DNA from: Polyangiaceae bacterium
GTDB lineage: Bacteria; Myxococcota_A; Polyangia; Polyangiales; Polyangiaceae
Assembly (NCBI GenBank): GCA_020633205.1
Contig: JACKEB010000018.1
Span: 1 to 64,000, forward strand
DNA length: 64,000 nucleotides
Direction of reading: 5' to 3'
The notes under the pieces were generated by a model. That model did not search any database. It had not been told where the DNA came from and saw only the letters and a program-made list of their open reading frames with translations. Of the stretch, positions 35,297 to 44,453 are shown piece by piece (positions within the stretch are counted from its first letter, which is position 1; each line of letters begins with the position of its first letter). Position numbers and translations under genes: made by a program.

Positions 35297-36625
35297 GTGA
35301 TCGTCGTCGTTGGGATCTCCCACCGCACCGCGCCCATCGCCGTTCGCGAGAAGCTAGCGGTTGGCAAGGCGGATCTACCTGAGGTGCTCGAGTCGTTGTG
35401 CGCCTCGCCCGTGCTCGGTGAGGCGATGATCGTCTCGACTTGCAACCGCCTGGAGGTCGTGGCCGCGGTTGCACGAGGAGCGGACGCCGAGGCTGCAGCC
35501 CGCGCTATCCAAACCTCCCTCGGGACGCGGGCCAGCGGCATCGAACCTCATCTCTACTCCTTTCTGGGAGGCGAAGCCGTACGGCACCTGTTCCGTGTGG
35601 CATCGTCCTTGGATTCACTCGTGCTGGGTGAGCCGCAAATCCTCGGGCAGGTGAAGGACGCCTTCGAGGTGGCGCAGTCCGCTGGCACCGTGGGTGTGCA
35701 CCTACGCCAGGTGCTCCCGCGGGCGTTGAGGGCCGCAAAACGGGTCCGTACGGAAACGAACATCGGCGCGGGTTTGGTCAGCGTTCCCAGCGTTGCCGTG
35801 GATTTGACCCAGCAGATCTTCGGGGACCTGAGCAAGCGTACGGTGACGCTGATCGGCTCCGGGGAGATGGCGGAGACGGTCGCCAAGTTGCTGCGTCAGA
35901 GCGGCTCGAGGATTCTCGTCGTTGGACGCACCCCAGAGCGCGTGCGAGAGCTGTGCGATCGCGTTGGGGGTGAGGGGAGGAGCTGGGATCAGTTGTCCGA
36001 GTCGCTGATCGCGGCGGATGTCGTGATCTCCAGCACCAGCGCACCGCACTATGTGGTGACCCGCGACTTGGTGAAGTCGCTCCGCAGGCCGCGCAAGGGC
36101 CGCAGCTTGTTCTTCATCGACCTCGCAGTACCTCGCGACATCGACCCGGAGTGTGAGTCGGTCGACAACGTCTTCGTCTACAACGTGGATGACTTCTCGC
36201 GCGTGGTTGCCGAGACGCAGAGCGCTCGTCAGAAAGAAGCCGAGCGCGCCGAGGAGATCATCAAGGACGCCGTTCGAGGCTACGACCGCTGGGCGGAGGC
36301 CGCGCAAGTCACACCGCTGATCGTGGCGATGCGCGCGGCGTTTGGCGGGGTGCTGAACCAAGAGCTAGAGCGCTCCTTCAAGGGCAAGCTGAAGCACCTC
36401 GGGGAAGACGAACGGCGCTCCGTCGAAAAGATGCTCGACGCGGCATTGAACAAGCTGCTCCACACCCCGAGCCAGCGCCTGCGAGAGGCTGCTACGGCTG
36501 GCGATGACGGCGCGCGACTGGAAGAGCTGGTGACCGGCGCCCGCGAGCTGTTCGACCTCGGGGACGCGCTGGATGTGGAAGAGCCGTTGCAGGCGTCGGA
36601 CAGGCGTGCGACTGAGGGCGAATGA
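35297..36625 (+). CDS. hemA: Glutamyl-tRNA reductase
   Basis: The 442-residue protein catalyses the NADPH-dependent reduction of glutamyl-tRNA to glutamate-1-semialdehyde, the committed step of the C5 pathway. The N-terminal GISHRTAP block, catalytic Cys49 (VSTCNRLE), LGEPQILGQVK block and dinucleotide-binding GSGEMAET are visible. A GTG at 35297 is chosen because GGGAG is 7 bases upstream and homology begins there; a start 17 codons earlier would overlap hemX. The stop overlaps hemC by ATGA. HemL, the next enzyme, is encoded at 6.5 kb. Confidence 0.95.
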   Translation: MIVVVGISHRTAPIAVREKLAVGKADLPEVLESLCASPVLGEAMIVSTCNRLEVVAAVARGADAEAAARAIQTSLGTRASGIEPHLYSFLGGEAVRHLFRVASSLDSLVLGEPQILGQVKDAFEVAQSAGTVGVHLRQVLPRALRAAKRVRTETNIGAGLVSVPSVAVDLTQQIFGDLSKRTVTLIGSGEMAETVAKLLRQSGSRILVVGRTPERVRELCDRVGGEGRSWDQLSESLIAADVVISSTSAPHYVVTRDLVKSLRRPRKGRSLFFIDLAVPRDIDPECESVDNVFVYNVDDFSRVVAETQSARQKEAERAEEIIKDAVRGYDRWAEAAQVTPLIVAMRAAFGGVLNQELERSFKGKLKHLGEDERRSVEKMLDAALNKLLHTPSQRLREAATAGDDGARLEELVTGARELFDLGDALDVEEPLQASDRRATEGE

Positions 36626-37530
36626 GCCTGACGCTGATTGTCGCCACGCGGAAGAGCCAGCTCGCGCTGGCCCAGTCCCGCGCCTGGATGCGCGCCCTGG
36701 AAGCTGCTCGCCCCGGACTCACGTGCGAAGAGCTACACGTCACCACCACGGGGGACCGCATCCAGGACCGCGCCCTGAGCCAGATCGGGGGCAAGGGGCT
36801 GTTCATCAAGGAAATCGAAGAGGCGATCCTTGCCGGTGAAGCCCAGCTCGCAGTGCACTCCATGAAAGACGTACCCGCAGAGCTCGCGCCGGGGCTCGAA
36901 ATCGGCTGCGTCCCGCTGCGTGAAGATCCACGAGACGTTGCGGTCACGCAGAGCGGGAAGCCGCTGGCTGAGCTCCCGAGCGGCGCGAAGGTCGGCACCT
37001 CTTCGCTGCGTCGCTCGATTCAAATTTCCGCGTGGAGACCCGATCTGCAAATCGTCCCCCTGCGCGGCAACGTCGACACCCGGCTTCGCAAGTGCCAAGA
37101 AGGAGAGGTCGACGCGATCTTGCTTGCGCGCGCCGGGCTCGCGCGCCTCGGGCTCTTGGATCGCATCACGGAAACGCTCGCTCCCGAGCTGGTGTTGCCT
37201 GCGGTCGGGCAAGGCGCGCTGGCGATTGAGCTGGCTTCCAGAGACGAGCAGTCTCGTGAACAGATCGTGGCCTTGGATGACCCGGACACGCACGTCGCCG
37301 TCGCGGCGGAGCGCGGGTTGATGCTGGCGGTGGACGGCAACTGTCAGGTGCCGGTCGCCGCCTACGCGGAGCGCACGGCGCAAGGGATGCGCTTGCGTGG
37401 CATGCTCGCGAACGCCGACGGAACGAACTTGCGCAAGCGGGAAGTCGCCGTGGCTTGGCCGAGCGACAACCAGGAGGCCCACCGTATCGGACTCGAGTTG
37501 GGTCGGGAGCTAGCGAGCATTCAGAGCTGA
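36622..37530 (+). CDS. hemC: Hydroxymethylbilane synthase (porphobilinogen deaminase)
   Basis: The 302-residue protein polymerises four porphobilinogen units to hydroxymethylbilane. The N-terminal ATRKSQLALAQ block, catalytic Asp83 (SMKDVPAEL), the GTSSLRR arginine loop and the dipyrromethane-attachment Cys241 (DGNCQVPVAAYA) are all intact. It overlaps hemA by 4 bases (ATGA), so expression is coupled. Confidence 0.96.
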   Translation: MSLTLIVATRKSQLALAQSRAWMRALEAARPGLTCEELHVTTTGDRIQDRALSQIGGKGLFIKEIEEAILAGEAQLAVHSMKDVPAELAPGLEIGCVPLREDPRDVAVTQSGKPLAELPSGAKVGTSSLRRSIQISAWRPDLQIVPLRGNVDTRLRKCQEGEVDAILLARAGLARLGLLDRITETLAPELVLPAVGQGALAIELASRDEQSREQIVALDDPDTHVAVAAERGLMLAVDGNCQVPVAAYAERTAQGMRLRGMLANADGTNLRKREVAVAWPSDNQEAHRIGLELGRELASIQS

Positions 37531-37557
37531 AGGCTCCGGCTCTGCCGCTTGGTCTTT

Positions 37558-38649
37558 ATGCTTGGTTCCCTGGGGCAACGATTTCGGCGTGGAGTCTCCG
37601 CCTGTCTGGAGCACCAAGCTCCCGCAAAGCGCCGCGTCGCTTGGCTCGCGGCACCTTGGGAGCGTCTCGCGGAGCCGTCTCGGCGCCTCAAGCTCCCCAG
37701 AGGTTACGACGTGGTTGGCGTGGCCGGCGCGACCCTCGGCGGGTCGGGCGCGACCCCGGTGGCTATCGAGCTCTGTCGCGAGCTGGCTTCGCGCGGGGCT
37801 CGCGTGGGCTACGTCGCCCACGCATATGGGTCGCGTGTTGCGGGCGCCGCCCGACGTGTCTGGCCTTCAGCTGAAGCTGCTGACGAGGCTCGCCTTGCTG
37901 CTCGCCAGCTCGGTTGCGTAGGCGTTCCTGTCTTCATGGCCGACAAGCGTCAGGCTGCAATAGACGCCGCAGCGCGGGAGTTGCCGCTCGGCGCCGTGCT
38001 GGTCTTGGACGGTGCGTTGCAAGCGACGCCACAGCGCTTCGCTGAGTCCGTCTTGGTGGTCGATGGGGAGGTGCCGTGGGGAAGCGGTTTCTGTCCGCCT
38101 GTCGGCGACTTGCGCGCTCAGCGGGTGCGCCTGCACACGGCGGATACCTGGCTTGCGATGGATCGCGGTGGCCCGATCCATCCTGAGTTGGTGGGGCGCG
38201 CGCAGCGGGCACGGCGTCGGCTCACGGGGGTTCGCAATGCACAGACGGCGGAGCGCCGCAGCCTCAGCTGGCTCGCGGGACGAGACTTTCAGTTGGCTCT
38301 CGCTGTGGCGCGTCCCGAGCGAGTGCACGAACAGCTGCTACGCCACGCTGTAAGAGCCCGACGGCTCAGCACCGCGGCGGATCACGCTGGGCTCGCGGCT
38401 CTACTCACCCCAAAAAAATCCAGCAACGTTGAGTGCTGGGTGTGCACCGAGAAGTGCTGGGAAGCGACCGTTGGCCGCGATCCGGCAGTCGCGCGGCGGG
38501 TCGCTGGCCGTGTCTGGCTCCTCGAGGAACGCGTGGAATTGCCTGCGCAGTGGCTAGAAGCGCTGAGTGCGCGCTTCGTTGAGCCGTCTCGGCAGGTTCG
38601 CGCATCTGATCGTTTTGATGACTCCCAACGAACCGGGCAAGGCTGTTAG
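37558..38649 (+). CDS. LpxK-like protein with degenerate P-loop and catalytic motifs
   Basis: The 363-residue protein aligns with tetraacyldisaccharide 4'-kinase (lipid A kinase LpxK) over most of its length: the N-terminal PWERLAEP region, the P-loop position, the ARVGYVAHAYGS stretch (family SRGYGG) and the CPPVGDLRA stretch (family LPAGPLRE). However, the P-loop reads GATLGGSGATP (57-67) where the family has G-N-x-x-x-G-G-x-G-K-T-P, so the lysine is replaced by Ala, and the Asp-Asp-Gly motif reads LDGALQ. Kinase activity is therefore doubtful. The start is ATG 37558; a TTG three codons upstream is possible. It may be a decayed or repurposed paralogue. It follows hemC by 27 bp. Confidence 0.75.
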   Translation: MLGSLGQRFRRGVSACLEHQAPAKRRVAWLAAPWERLAEPSRRLKLPRGYDVVGVAGATLGGSGATPVAIELCRELASRGARVGYVAHAYGSRVAGAARRVWPSAEAADEARLAARQLGCVGVPVFMADKRQAAIDAAARELPLGAVLVLDGALQATPQRFAESVLVVDGEVPWGSGFCPPVGDLRAQRVRLHTADTWLAMDRGGPIHPELVGRAQRARRRLTGVRNAQTAERRSLSWLAGRDFQLALAVARPERVHEQLLRHAVRARRLSTAADHAGLAALLTPKKSSNVECWVCTEKCWEATVGRDPAVARRVAGRVWLLEERVELPAQWLEALSARFVEPSRQVRASDRFDDSQRTGQGC

Positions 38650-38659
38650 AGTCCGCGCC

Positions 38660-39316
38660 ATGTCGGCCTCGAAGTTCCTCCGTCTCACTCAATCTCGAAT
38701 GATCAGCGCGGTGCTGGGTTTCAGCCTGCTCGCGCCGGTGGCCTTCTCCCAGGCTGCATGCGGCCCCAAGGCGGACGACGGCGTGTTGCGCGCCAACGTC
38801 AAGGCCGGTGACATGCCCGAAGGCGCTGACTGGACGGGCGTCTACTTCTCGCAGCTATACGGCTACCTGCACCTGGTGAAGGAAGGGAAGACGATCAGCG
38901 GCAAGTGGCGTACCGCAAACGGCGACGCTTGGGGTGAGCTACACGGCGAAGTGATCGGTGATCTGATGCACTTCGAGTGGACCGAGCACAAGATCGGCAT
39001 GGTCGGTCCGTCGGCGACCAGCACCGGCAAAGGCTACTTCAAGTACGAGCGCCCCAAGAGCAACGACTCCGACAAGATCGTCGGCGAGTGGGGACTCGGT
39101 CCGAACGAAGCAGGCAACCCTTGGGACGCGGTGAAGCAGCAGAACATGCAGCCCGATCCCGACTCCGTCATGCCCGACGAGCTCGAGCGCCGTGGTTCCG
39201 GCGGTGGCTGGGATGAGGCGCCCACACCTCCCGCCGGCGGTGGTGACGAGGGCGGTGGTGAGGAAGGTGGCGGCGGCGACGAAGGCGGCGACACGGAAGG
39301 CCCGCCCGGTATCTGA
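38660..39316 (+). CDS. Lipoprotein with Gly/Glu-rich tail
   Basis: The 218-residue protein has a lipoprotein signal (lipobox SQAACG), a beta-rich domain of about 110 residues with WTGVYFSQLYGYLHLV and GKWRTANGDAWGEL, which resembles lipocalin-like small barrels, and a low-complexity tail of Gly, Asp and Glu. ATG at 38660; a second ATG 13 codons later is also possible. A strong terminator follows 35 bp after the stop. I do not recognise the family; related lipoproteins with acidic Gly-rich tails are common in Myxococcota. Confidence 0.75.
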   Translation: MSASKFLRLTQSRMISAVLGFSLLAPVAFSQAACGPKADDGVLRANVKAGDMPEGADWTGVYFSQLYGYLHLVKEGKTISGKWRTANGDAWGELHGEVIGDLMHFEWTEHKIGMVGPSATSTGKGYFKYERPKSNDSDKIVGEWGLGPNEAGNPWDAVKQQNMQPDPDSVMPDELERRGSGGGWDEAPTPPAGGGDEGGGEEGGGGDEGGDTEGPPGI

Positions 39317-39351
39317 AGCGCGCTTCGAAGCCGCAGCGCGAGCGTCGCTGA

Positions 39352-39382
39352 AAACGCCAAGGAGCAACCGCCCTTGGCGTTT
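39352..39382 (+). terminator. Rho-independent terminator
   Basis: AAACGCCAAGG at 39352-39362 pairs perfectly with CCTTGGCGTTT at 39372-39382 around a 9-base loop, and is followed by a T-rich stretch (CTGCTTTTGTG). It ends the transcript of the lipoprotein gene and possibly of the hem run. Confidence 0.85.
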
Positions 39383-39468
39383 CTGCTTTTGTGTCTCATG
39401 GGACGCGGGCGCGAGTCAGCGTCTCGGATTCTTCGCGGCCGCCCTCCACGAGAGGCGCGGAGGCTGCT

Positions 39469-41007
39469 ATGCACGACCCCGAGCGCTCGCCCAACCGCGC
39501 TCGAGGAGAACCCGTGCCGGGACAAGCAGCTTCAGGAATCCAGTTCGTCGAACCCCCGATTTTCGAGCTAGGTGCGCCAGGTCGCCACGGCGCATCCATC
39601 GCTGAGCTCGACGTACCAGCGGTTGATCCGAAGGTGGCGCTGGGTGCCCTCGCGCGTCAGGAGGCTGCGGCCCTACCCGAGGTGAGCGAGCCCGAAGCAT
39701 TCCGTCACTTCGTGCGCTTGAGCCAGTGGAACTACTCCATCGACACGCAGTTCTACCCGCTCGGCTCGTGCACGATGAAGTTCAACCCCAAGGTGAACGA
39801 GTGGGCCGCGCGCTTGAACGGCTTTGCCGGGCTACACCCTCAGACGCCCGAGCGCCTCGCTCAGGGCGCGCTGGAGATCATGGTGCGCCTGCAAGATATC
39901 CTTGCGGAAATCGCTGGCATGGACGGCGTGAGCCTGCAGCCCGCTGCTGGCGCTCAGGGCGAGCTCACCGGCCTGATGATGATCCGCGCGTACCACACGG
40001 CCCAGGGGCGCTCGCCGCGCAAGGTCTTCATCCCTGACAGCGCCCACGGCACGAACCCCGCGAGCTGCGCGCTCAATGGCTTCGAGACCCAGGCGTTCCC
40101 GGCTGGTTCTGCGGGCATCGTAGACCCCGAGGTGCTGATGCGCGCCTTGGAAGACGCGGGCGATGACGTCGCCGGCCTGATGATCACGAACCCGAATACC
40201 CTCGGCCTCTACGAGACCGCGATGCCGAAGCTCGCGGAGCTCGTGCACGCGAAGGGCGGCTTGGTTTACGGCGACGGCGCCAACATGAACGCGGTGCTTG
40301 GCCGCGCCCGCCCCGGCGACGCGGGCGTCGACGTGATGCAGTACAACCTGCACAAGACCTTCACCACGCCTCACGGCGGTGGCGGCCCGGGCTCAGGCCC
40401 TGTGGCGTTCAAGAAGATCCTGGAGCCTTTCCAGCCGAAGCCGGTCGTGTTCCGTGCGGAAGATGGATTCCGCCTGGACTATGACCGCAAGCAGAGCGTC
40501 GGGAAGGTTCGCTCCTTCCTCGGCAACTTTGGCATGGTGGTGCGCGCCTACACGTACATCCGGGAGCTCGGCCCGGAGGGGCTGCGCGCTGTGAGCGATC
40601 GCGCAGTGCTGAACGCCAACTACCTCGCCAAGCGCCTGAGTGAGATCCTACCGCTGGCATACGAGACCCAGCCGCTCCACGAGGCGGTGTTCACGGACCG
40701 TCAGCTCGAGCAGAACACGGGGGTAAAGACCCTGGATATCGGCAAGCGCCTGCTCGACTACGGCTTCCACGCGCCGACCGTTTACTTCCCCTTGGTGGTC
40801 CGCGGCGCGCTGATGGTGGAGCCGACGGAGACGGAGACGAAGCAGACCCTGGACTCCTTCGTCGAGGCGATGGCTGCGATCAAGCGCGAGGCCGAGCAGA
40901 CGCCGGACGTGGTGAAGACCGCGCCCCACCTGAGCCGCATGCGCCGCCTGGACGAGGCTGGTGCCGCGCGGAAGCCGCGCTTGCGCTGGACGAAGCAAGA
41001 GGGCTAG
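39469..41007 (+). CDS. gcvPB: Glycine dehydrogenase (decarboxylating) subunit 2
   Basis: The 512-residue protein is the C-terminal half of the two-subunit P-protein of the glycine cleavage system; it binds PLP through the lysine of NLHKTFTTPHGGGGPG. The QFYPLGSCTMKFNPK and DSAHGTNPAS blocks are typical. P-protein decarboxylates glycine and passes the methylamine to the H-protein lipoate. The partner gcvPA, and gcvT/gcvH that usually precede gcvPB, are not here; the region upstream is a lipoprotein gene with a terminator, so gcvPB seems transcribed on its own. ATG at 39469 has GCGGAGG upstream. Confidence 0.93.
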   Translation: MHDPERSPNRARGEPVPGQAASGIQFVEPPIFELGAPGRHGASIAELDVPAVDPKVALGALARQEAAALPEVSEPEAFRHFVRLSQWNYSIDTQFYPLGSCTMKFNPKVNEWAARLNGFAGLHPQTPERLAQGALEIMVRLQDILAEIAGMDGVSLQPAAGAQGELTGLMMIRAYHTAQGRSPRKVFIPDSAHGTNPASCALNGFETQAFPAGSAGIVDPEVLMRALEDAGDDVAGLMITNPNTLGLYETAMPKLAELVHAKGGLVYGDGANMNAVLGRARPGDAGVDVMQYNLHKTFTTPHGGGGPGSGPVAFKKILEPFQPKPVVFRAEDGFRLDYDRKQSVGKVRSFLGNFGMVVRAYTYIRELGPEGLRAVSDRAVLNANYLAKRLSEILPLAYETQPLHEAVFTDRQLEQNTGVKTLDIGKRLLDYGFHAPTVYFPLVVRGALMVEPTETETKQTLDSFVEAMAAIKREAEQTPDVVKTAPHLSRMRRLDEAGAARKPRLRWTKQEG

Positions 41008-41031
41008 GTGGTGGAGGTCGACTTCATCGTC

Positions 41032-41967
41032 TCAAGTTGGCTGCAAGCTGCGCTCAATCTCAGCGACTACGTGCTGGGCCGCGCCATGCTGCTCCACCAG
41101 CTGCCTCAGCCCCTTGGTCTGGCTCTGCAGGGCGTCCTCAGCGCGCTCTAGGTCGCGCTTCTTGCGCGCGACCTCTGATTTCTTGCGCTCGGCCGCCTCG
41201 AGCATGGCCTGATACTCTGCCTGAGTGGCTTCGAGTTCGGATTGCGTTTCCGTGCGGCGATTCTCCGCGCTCTCGACCTGCTGCTTTGCGGCTTGCACTC
41301 GCTCTGTGAGCCTGTCCAAGAGCGCCTGGGCCTCTTCGAGCTTCTGCTTCAAGGCGGCGACGGCTGCCGCGCGTTTCTCTTCTTCACTGACTTCCGGTGG
41401 TTGCTTGGCGCTCTTGGTCTCTTTCTTTTTGGGGGGAGGCGCGCTGGTCGTCGCTGCGCCTGACAGCGCGAAGCCGGCAACTCCGAACGCATCGAAGCCC
41501 GCCGCACCGAGGGGCTGGGTCATGCGTCCCGGGCGATCAGGCGCCGCCGGATCTGCGGGCTGCGTCGCGATCGTCTCGAGGCACGTGAAGAGCTCACGCT
41601 CCGCGGCGGCGCCGAGCTTTTCGCCGTGAGCGTCGCAAGCTTCGCGGGCGAGCTCCACGCAGCGCTTGACCGCTTGCTTGCGTCCGTCGCTCGCGGCGAG
41701 CAGCGCTGCTCCGTCGCCTTCGGCCTGGGCCACGGCGACGCTCTGACCGGCGCTCCTCAGTTGCGCGAGCGCCTCGCCTTGGCTGAGTGCGATCCAGTTC
41801 ACGAGCCAGGCGGTGAGCTTCGGTTTTGCGAGGGCCTTCACCTGTTTGGCTTCAGCGGCTTGCCCCGCTGCCTTCAGGCGCTTCTCCAGCTGGTTGCGCG
41901 CCGAGATGAACTGACCCGGGGGCAACAGGTAGATTTGGTCCAGCTCGCTCTCGGGATCCAACGCCAC
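41032..41967 (-). CDS. Coiled-coil protein of unknown function
   Basis: The 311-residue protein has an N-terminal helical region of about 120 residues with the block LPPGQFISARNQLEKRLKAAG and KLTAWLVNW, an Ala/Pro/Lys-rich hinge with PPPKKKE, and a C-terminal coiled coil of about 110 residues (heptads through QVESAENRRTETQSELEATQ). No signal or membrane segment. The start is GTG at 41967 with AGGA 7 bases upstream. Similar proteins occur in other high-GC bacteria without an assigned role. It is divergent from the FAH-family gene. Confidence 0.7.
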   Translation of the reverse strand: MALDPESELDQIYLLPPGQFISARNQLEKRLKAAGQAAEAKQVKALAKPKLTAWLVNWIALSQGEALAQLRSAGQSVAVAQAEGDGAALLAASDGRKQAVKRCVELAREACDAHGEKLGAAAERELFTCLETIATQPADPAAPDRPGRMTQPLGAAGFDAFGVAGFALSGAATTSAPPPKKKETKSAKQPPEVSEEEKRAAAVAALKQKLEEAQALLDRLTERVQAAKQQVESAENRRTETQSELEATQAEYQAMLEAAERKKSEVARKKRDLERAEDALQSQTKGLRQLVEQHGAAQHVVAEIERSLQPT

Positions 41968-42099
41968 GAAGGGATCCTGCGCCGAGCGGGGTGTTCACGA
42001 CAAGCGCTGCTCCGCGATCTTTGCAGGAAGGCTGCCTCTCAGTGGGTTCTCGCCGGGCAAGCGTCGCGGCGCGCGGCCCTGCGCGCTATGAAGTCCGCC

Positions 42100-42852
42100 A
42101 TGGCGCGCTTCCTCCGGGTTATGCATCAAGGTTCACCGCGGTTCGTCGAGCTCATCGACGGAGCGCTGCACTTACTGGACGCCGCTCCGTGGAGCGGCGG
42201 CAAGGCGCTCGGTGAGACGCTACCGGTCTCCAGCGCGCCGCTCGCGCCGGTGGAGCCGAGCAAGATCATCTGCGTGGCGAAGAACTACCGTGAGCACGCC
42301 AAGGAGATGCAAGGCGAAGTCCCTGAAGAGCCACTGCTGTTCTTCAAGCCGCCGTCTTCGGTGCTAGATCCCGGCGGAAGAGTCGTCTTGCCCCCGGGCG
42401 TCGAGCGTACGGACTTCGAAGCGGAGCTCGGTGTCGTGATCGGCAAGCGCGCGACACGGGTCACTGAGGCCGAAGCGATGGCTCATGTGTTTGGCTATAC
42501 GGTGGTGTGCGACGTCACCGCGCGGGACTACCAGAAGAAGGATCGGCTGTGGACCCGCGCGAAAGGCTTCGACACCTTCTGTCCAAGTGGCCCCGAGTTG
42601 GTGACAGACCTCGAGCCCGATGCCTTGCGGATACACCTGGCTCAAAACGGCGAGACGCGCCAAGACGGTAACATTCGAGACATGGTGTTCAGTATCGCCC
42701 AGGTGATCGCCTTTGCGTCCAGCTTCATGACCCTGGAGCCCGGTGACTTGATCGCAACAGGTACGCCCCACGGTGTGGGACCGCTGGCGAGTGGCGACGC
42801 CATCCGCATCGAGATTGACGGGCTCGAAGTGCTCGAGTTCGGCGTGGCTTAG
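42100..42852 (+). CDS. Fumarylacetoacetate hydrolase family protein
   Basis: The 250-residue protein has the FAH C-terminal fold, with metal-binding motif E-x-E in DFEAELGVVIG, Asp in VVCDVTARDYQ, the KGFDTFCPSGP block and the final LIATGTPHGVGP block. Such enzymes hydrolyse or decarboxylate beta-diketo acids, for example 2-hydroxyhepta-2,4-diene-dioate isomerase or acylpyruvase. The start could be ATG 42100 or ATG 42088; neither has a clear ribosome site. Its stop overlaps the end of the restored frame of the convergent lipoprotein pseudogene. Confidence 0.87.
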   Translation: MARFLRVMHQGSPRFVELIDGALHLLDAAPWSGGKALGETLPVSSAPLAPVEPSKIICVAKNYREHAKEMQGEVPEEPLLFFKPPSSVLDPGGRVVLPPGVERTDFEAELGVVIGKRATRVTEAEAMAHVFGYTVVCDVTARDYQKKDRLWTRAKGFDTFCPSGPELVTDLEPDALRIHLAQNGETRQDGNIRDMVFSIAQVIAFASSFMTLEPGDLIATGTPHGVGPLASGDAIRIEIDGLEVLEFGVA

Positions 42853-43249
42853 CGTTCGGGTTCCGTACCGTCCAATTGGCGGATCAACGCGAGTAGGTCC
42901 TGCTCGTCTGCCGGCTGGCGGCCAAGGCGCAGGTCGGCCCGAAAGCCGCCGCGCGCATGTAGCGACTGGTTCCGTCCGGAAAATCAAAGCGGGTGAGGCC
43001 GATGCCTTTGGAGTTGGCGCGGGGCAGCTGCCAGAACCTGACCTCCTTGCCGTTCGTCAGCTGGATCACGCCAACCAGCGTGCGGTTGGCGAGGTGAATC
43101 GAGCGGATGAAAGGTTCGGGTCCCGGCTTGACCGGTAGTCCATCCGGGTCGTCGAAGATCCTCGCGCTGCTGTCGACCCGCTCACGGTCGGCGTCGTCGC
43201 AACCGACCATGAGCAGGGCTACGAGGCAGGCGGTGAGCAGGCAGCGCAT
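42849..43249 (-). pseudogene. Small lipoprotein gene with frameshift (paralogue A)
   Basis: The frame starts with a lipoprotein signal (lipobox LMVGCD) and runs through PFIRSIHLANRTLVGVIQL. Around 42955-42972 similarity to the next gene jumps to another frame: before the shift it reads GLTRFDFPDGTS, after it ARGGFRADLRLGRQPADEQ and LALIRQLDG, which match the neighbour at 43401 (GLTRFELPDDS, HGAFCCEVMLARQPADAK, EMIRDLDG). A one-base indel would join both parts into one ORF ending at 42849. Read unshifted, the protein ends early in an unrelated SRQTSRTYSR tail. Sequencing error or true decay cannot be told apart here. Confidence 0.75.
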
Positions 43250-43400
43250 GCGCTCAGTGTAACCCGCGCTCGCGCGTGTGCTTCCGACTTCTCATCCGGG
43301 GCCCTCGGTCGAAAGGCTTAGGTCGATGGTCGAATTAATACCATGTGGAAAATTACGCTAGCGGCAAGAGGCGACCCTTTCACCGCGCGCGCTCCCTGGG
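43250..43400. other. 151-bp gap between the two paralogous lipoprotein genes
   Basis: The stretch is more AT-rich than its surroundings (GAATTAATACCATGTGGAAAATTA). It probably contains the promoter of paralogue A on the minus strand, but no well-spaced -35/-10 pair was fixed. Confidence 0.3.
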
Positions 43401-43788
43401 CTAGAAGGGGTCGCCATCGAGATCGCGGATCATCTCGACCAGTTCCTTCGCGTCCGCCGGTTGGCGCGCGAGCATCACCTCGCAGCAGAACGCTCCGTGA
43501 ACGAAGTGCACGCTGTCGTCTGGTAGCTCGAAGCGCGTCAAGCCGTTGTCCTCAGTCAGGTGGTGGGAGAGGAACCAGAACTTGGCTTGGCTGCCGTCGC
43601 CCAAGCGAATCAGCCCCGTCAGGACGCCGTCGGGCAAGCTGGCGTGACGAATGAACGGGTCGTAACCTGGCGTCAGGGCCATGCGAGCTGGGTCGTTGTG
43701 CCCCAGCGCTGCGCTCCAGCTTGCGCTCCGTTCCGTTGCAGCCAAGCAGCACGGCTGCGGCGATGCAGAACATCAGGACCCGGTACAC
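43401..43788 (-). pseudogene. Small lipoprotein gene with frameshift (paralogue B)
   Basis: A GTG at 43788 with AAGG 6 bases upstream opens a frame with a lipoprotein signal (FCIAAAVLLGCNG, lipobox) that continues to about ERSAG, then loses sense. From about 43700 the next frame encodes HNDPARMALTPGYDPFIRH and the remaining 100 residues, which match paralogue A in order and spacing. The shift lies in or near a GGGG run (43701-43704 on the plus strand); dropping one G would restore a 128-residue lipoprotein. Without the shift, the domain would lack any export signal. Confidence 0.75.
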
Positions 43789-43937
43789 AGCCTGCCTTAC
43801 GCTCGGCGCCCGAGCGCTGTTCCCAAGCGCTGGGGTTTGGCGCGTGGACTTTTGCCGAGCGGAAACAGAAGTCAGGGGGCCCTTGACGCGGCCCTCTGGC
43901 GAAGCGCGCTGCATGCCTTCAGGCCCATGACCCGGGT

Positions 43938-43963
43938 CCGCTCACGCCTGGGGACGTGAGCGG
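43938..43963. terminator. Perfect 9-bp hairpin downstream of the tRNA-Ser pair
   Basis: CCGCTCACG at 43938-43946 pairs with CGTGAGCGG at 43955-43963 around an 8-base loop. It is about 40 bases beyond the 3' end of tRNA-Ser(GGA) in the direction of tRNA transcription. No T-run follows on the minus strand. It could end the tRNA transcript. Confidence 0.5.
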
Positions 43964-44001
43964 CCTTTCCCTTGTGTCATCGGGGGAGGCAGGTTTGTTT
44001 G

Positions 44002-44177
<176 letters not shown>

Positions 44178-44194
44178 AGCGAATGCTGAGCCGG

Positions 44195-44281
<87 letters not shown>

Positions 44282-44288
44282 GCGGCGG

Positions 44289-44317
44289 AATGTGGCAAAC
44301 GGATCTGGGCCTGTCAA
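44289..44317 (-). promoter_or_regulatory. Sigma-70-type promoter of the tRNA-Ser pair
   Basis: On the minus strand a perfect TTGACA (44312-44317) is followed after 17 bases by CACATT (44289-44294). The -10 hexamer ends 7 bases before the mature 5' end of tRNA-Ser(CGA), so transcription would start close to the tRNA itself. Confidence 0.75.
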
Positions 44318-44453
44318 CGCGATGCGTGTGCGTAACGCGCAGCGCCGCGGAAGCTGGCTGGCAAGCCTGCCCACCCATCTGAGCCGGGGCCTGCGTGTAG
44401 CCCGCGAAAGCTGGAGTTCATGCGGGAAACCGGGGTAAGGAGGTCTTCCCGGC

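Noticed and set aside
39383..39468. Possible glycine riboswitch before gcvPB
   Set aside because: The 86-bp leader after the terminator is too short and shows no aptamer-like paired domains.
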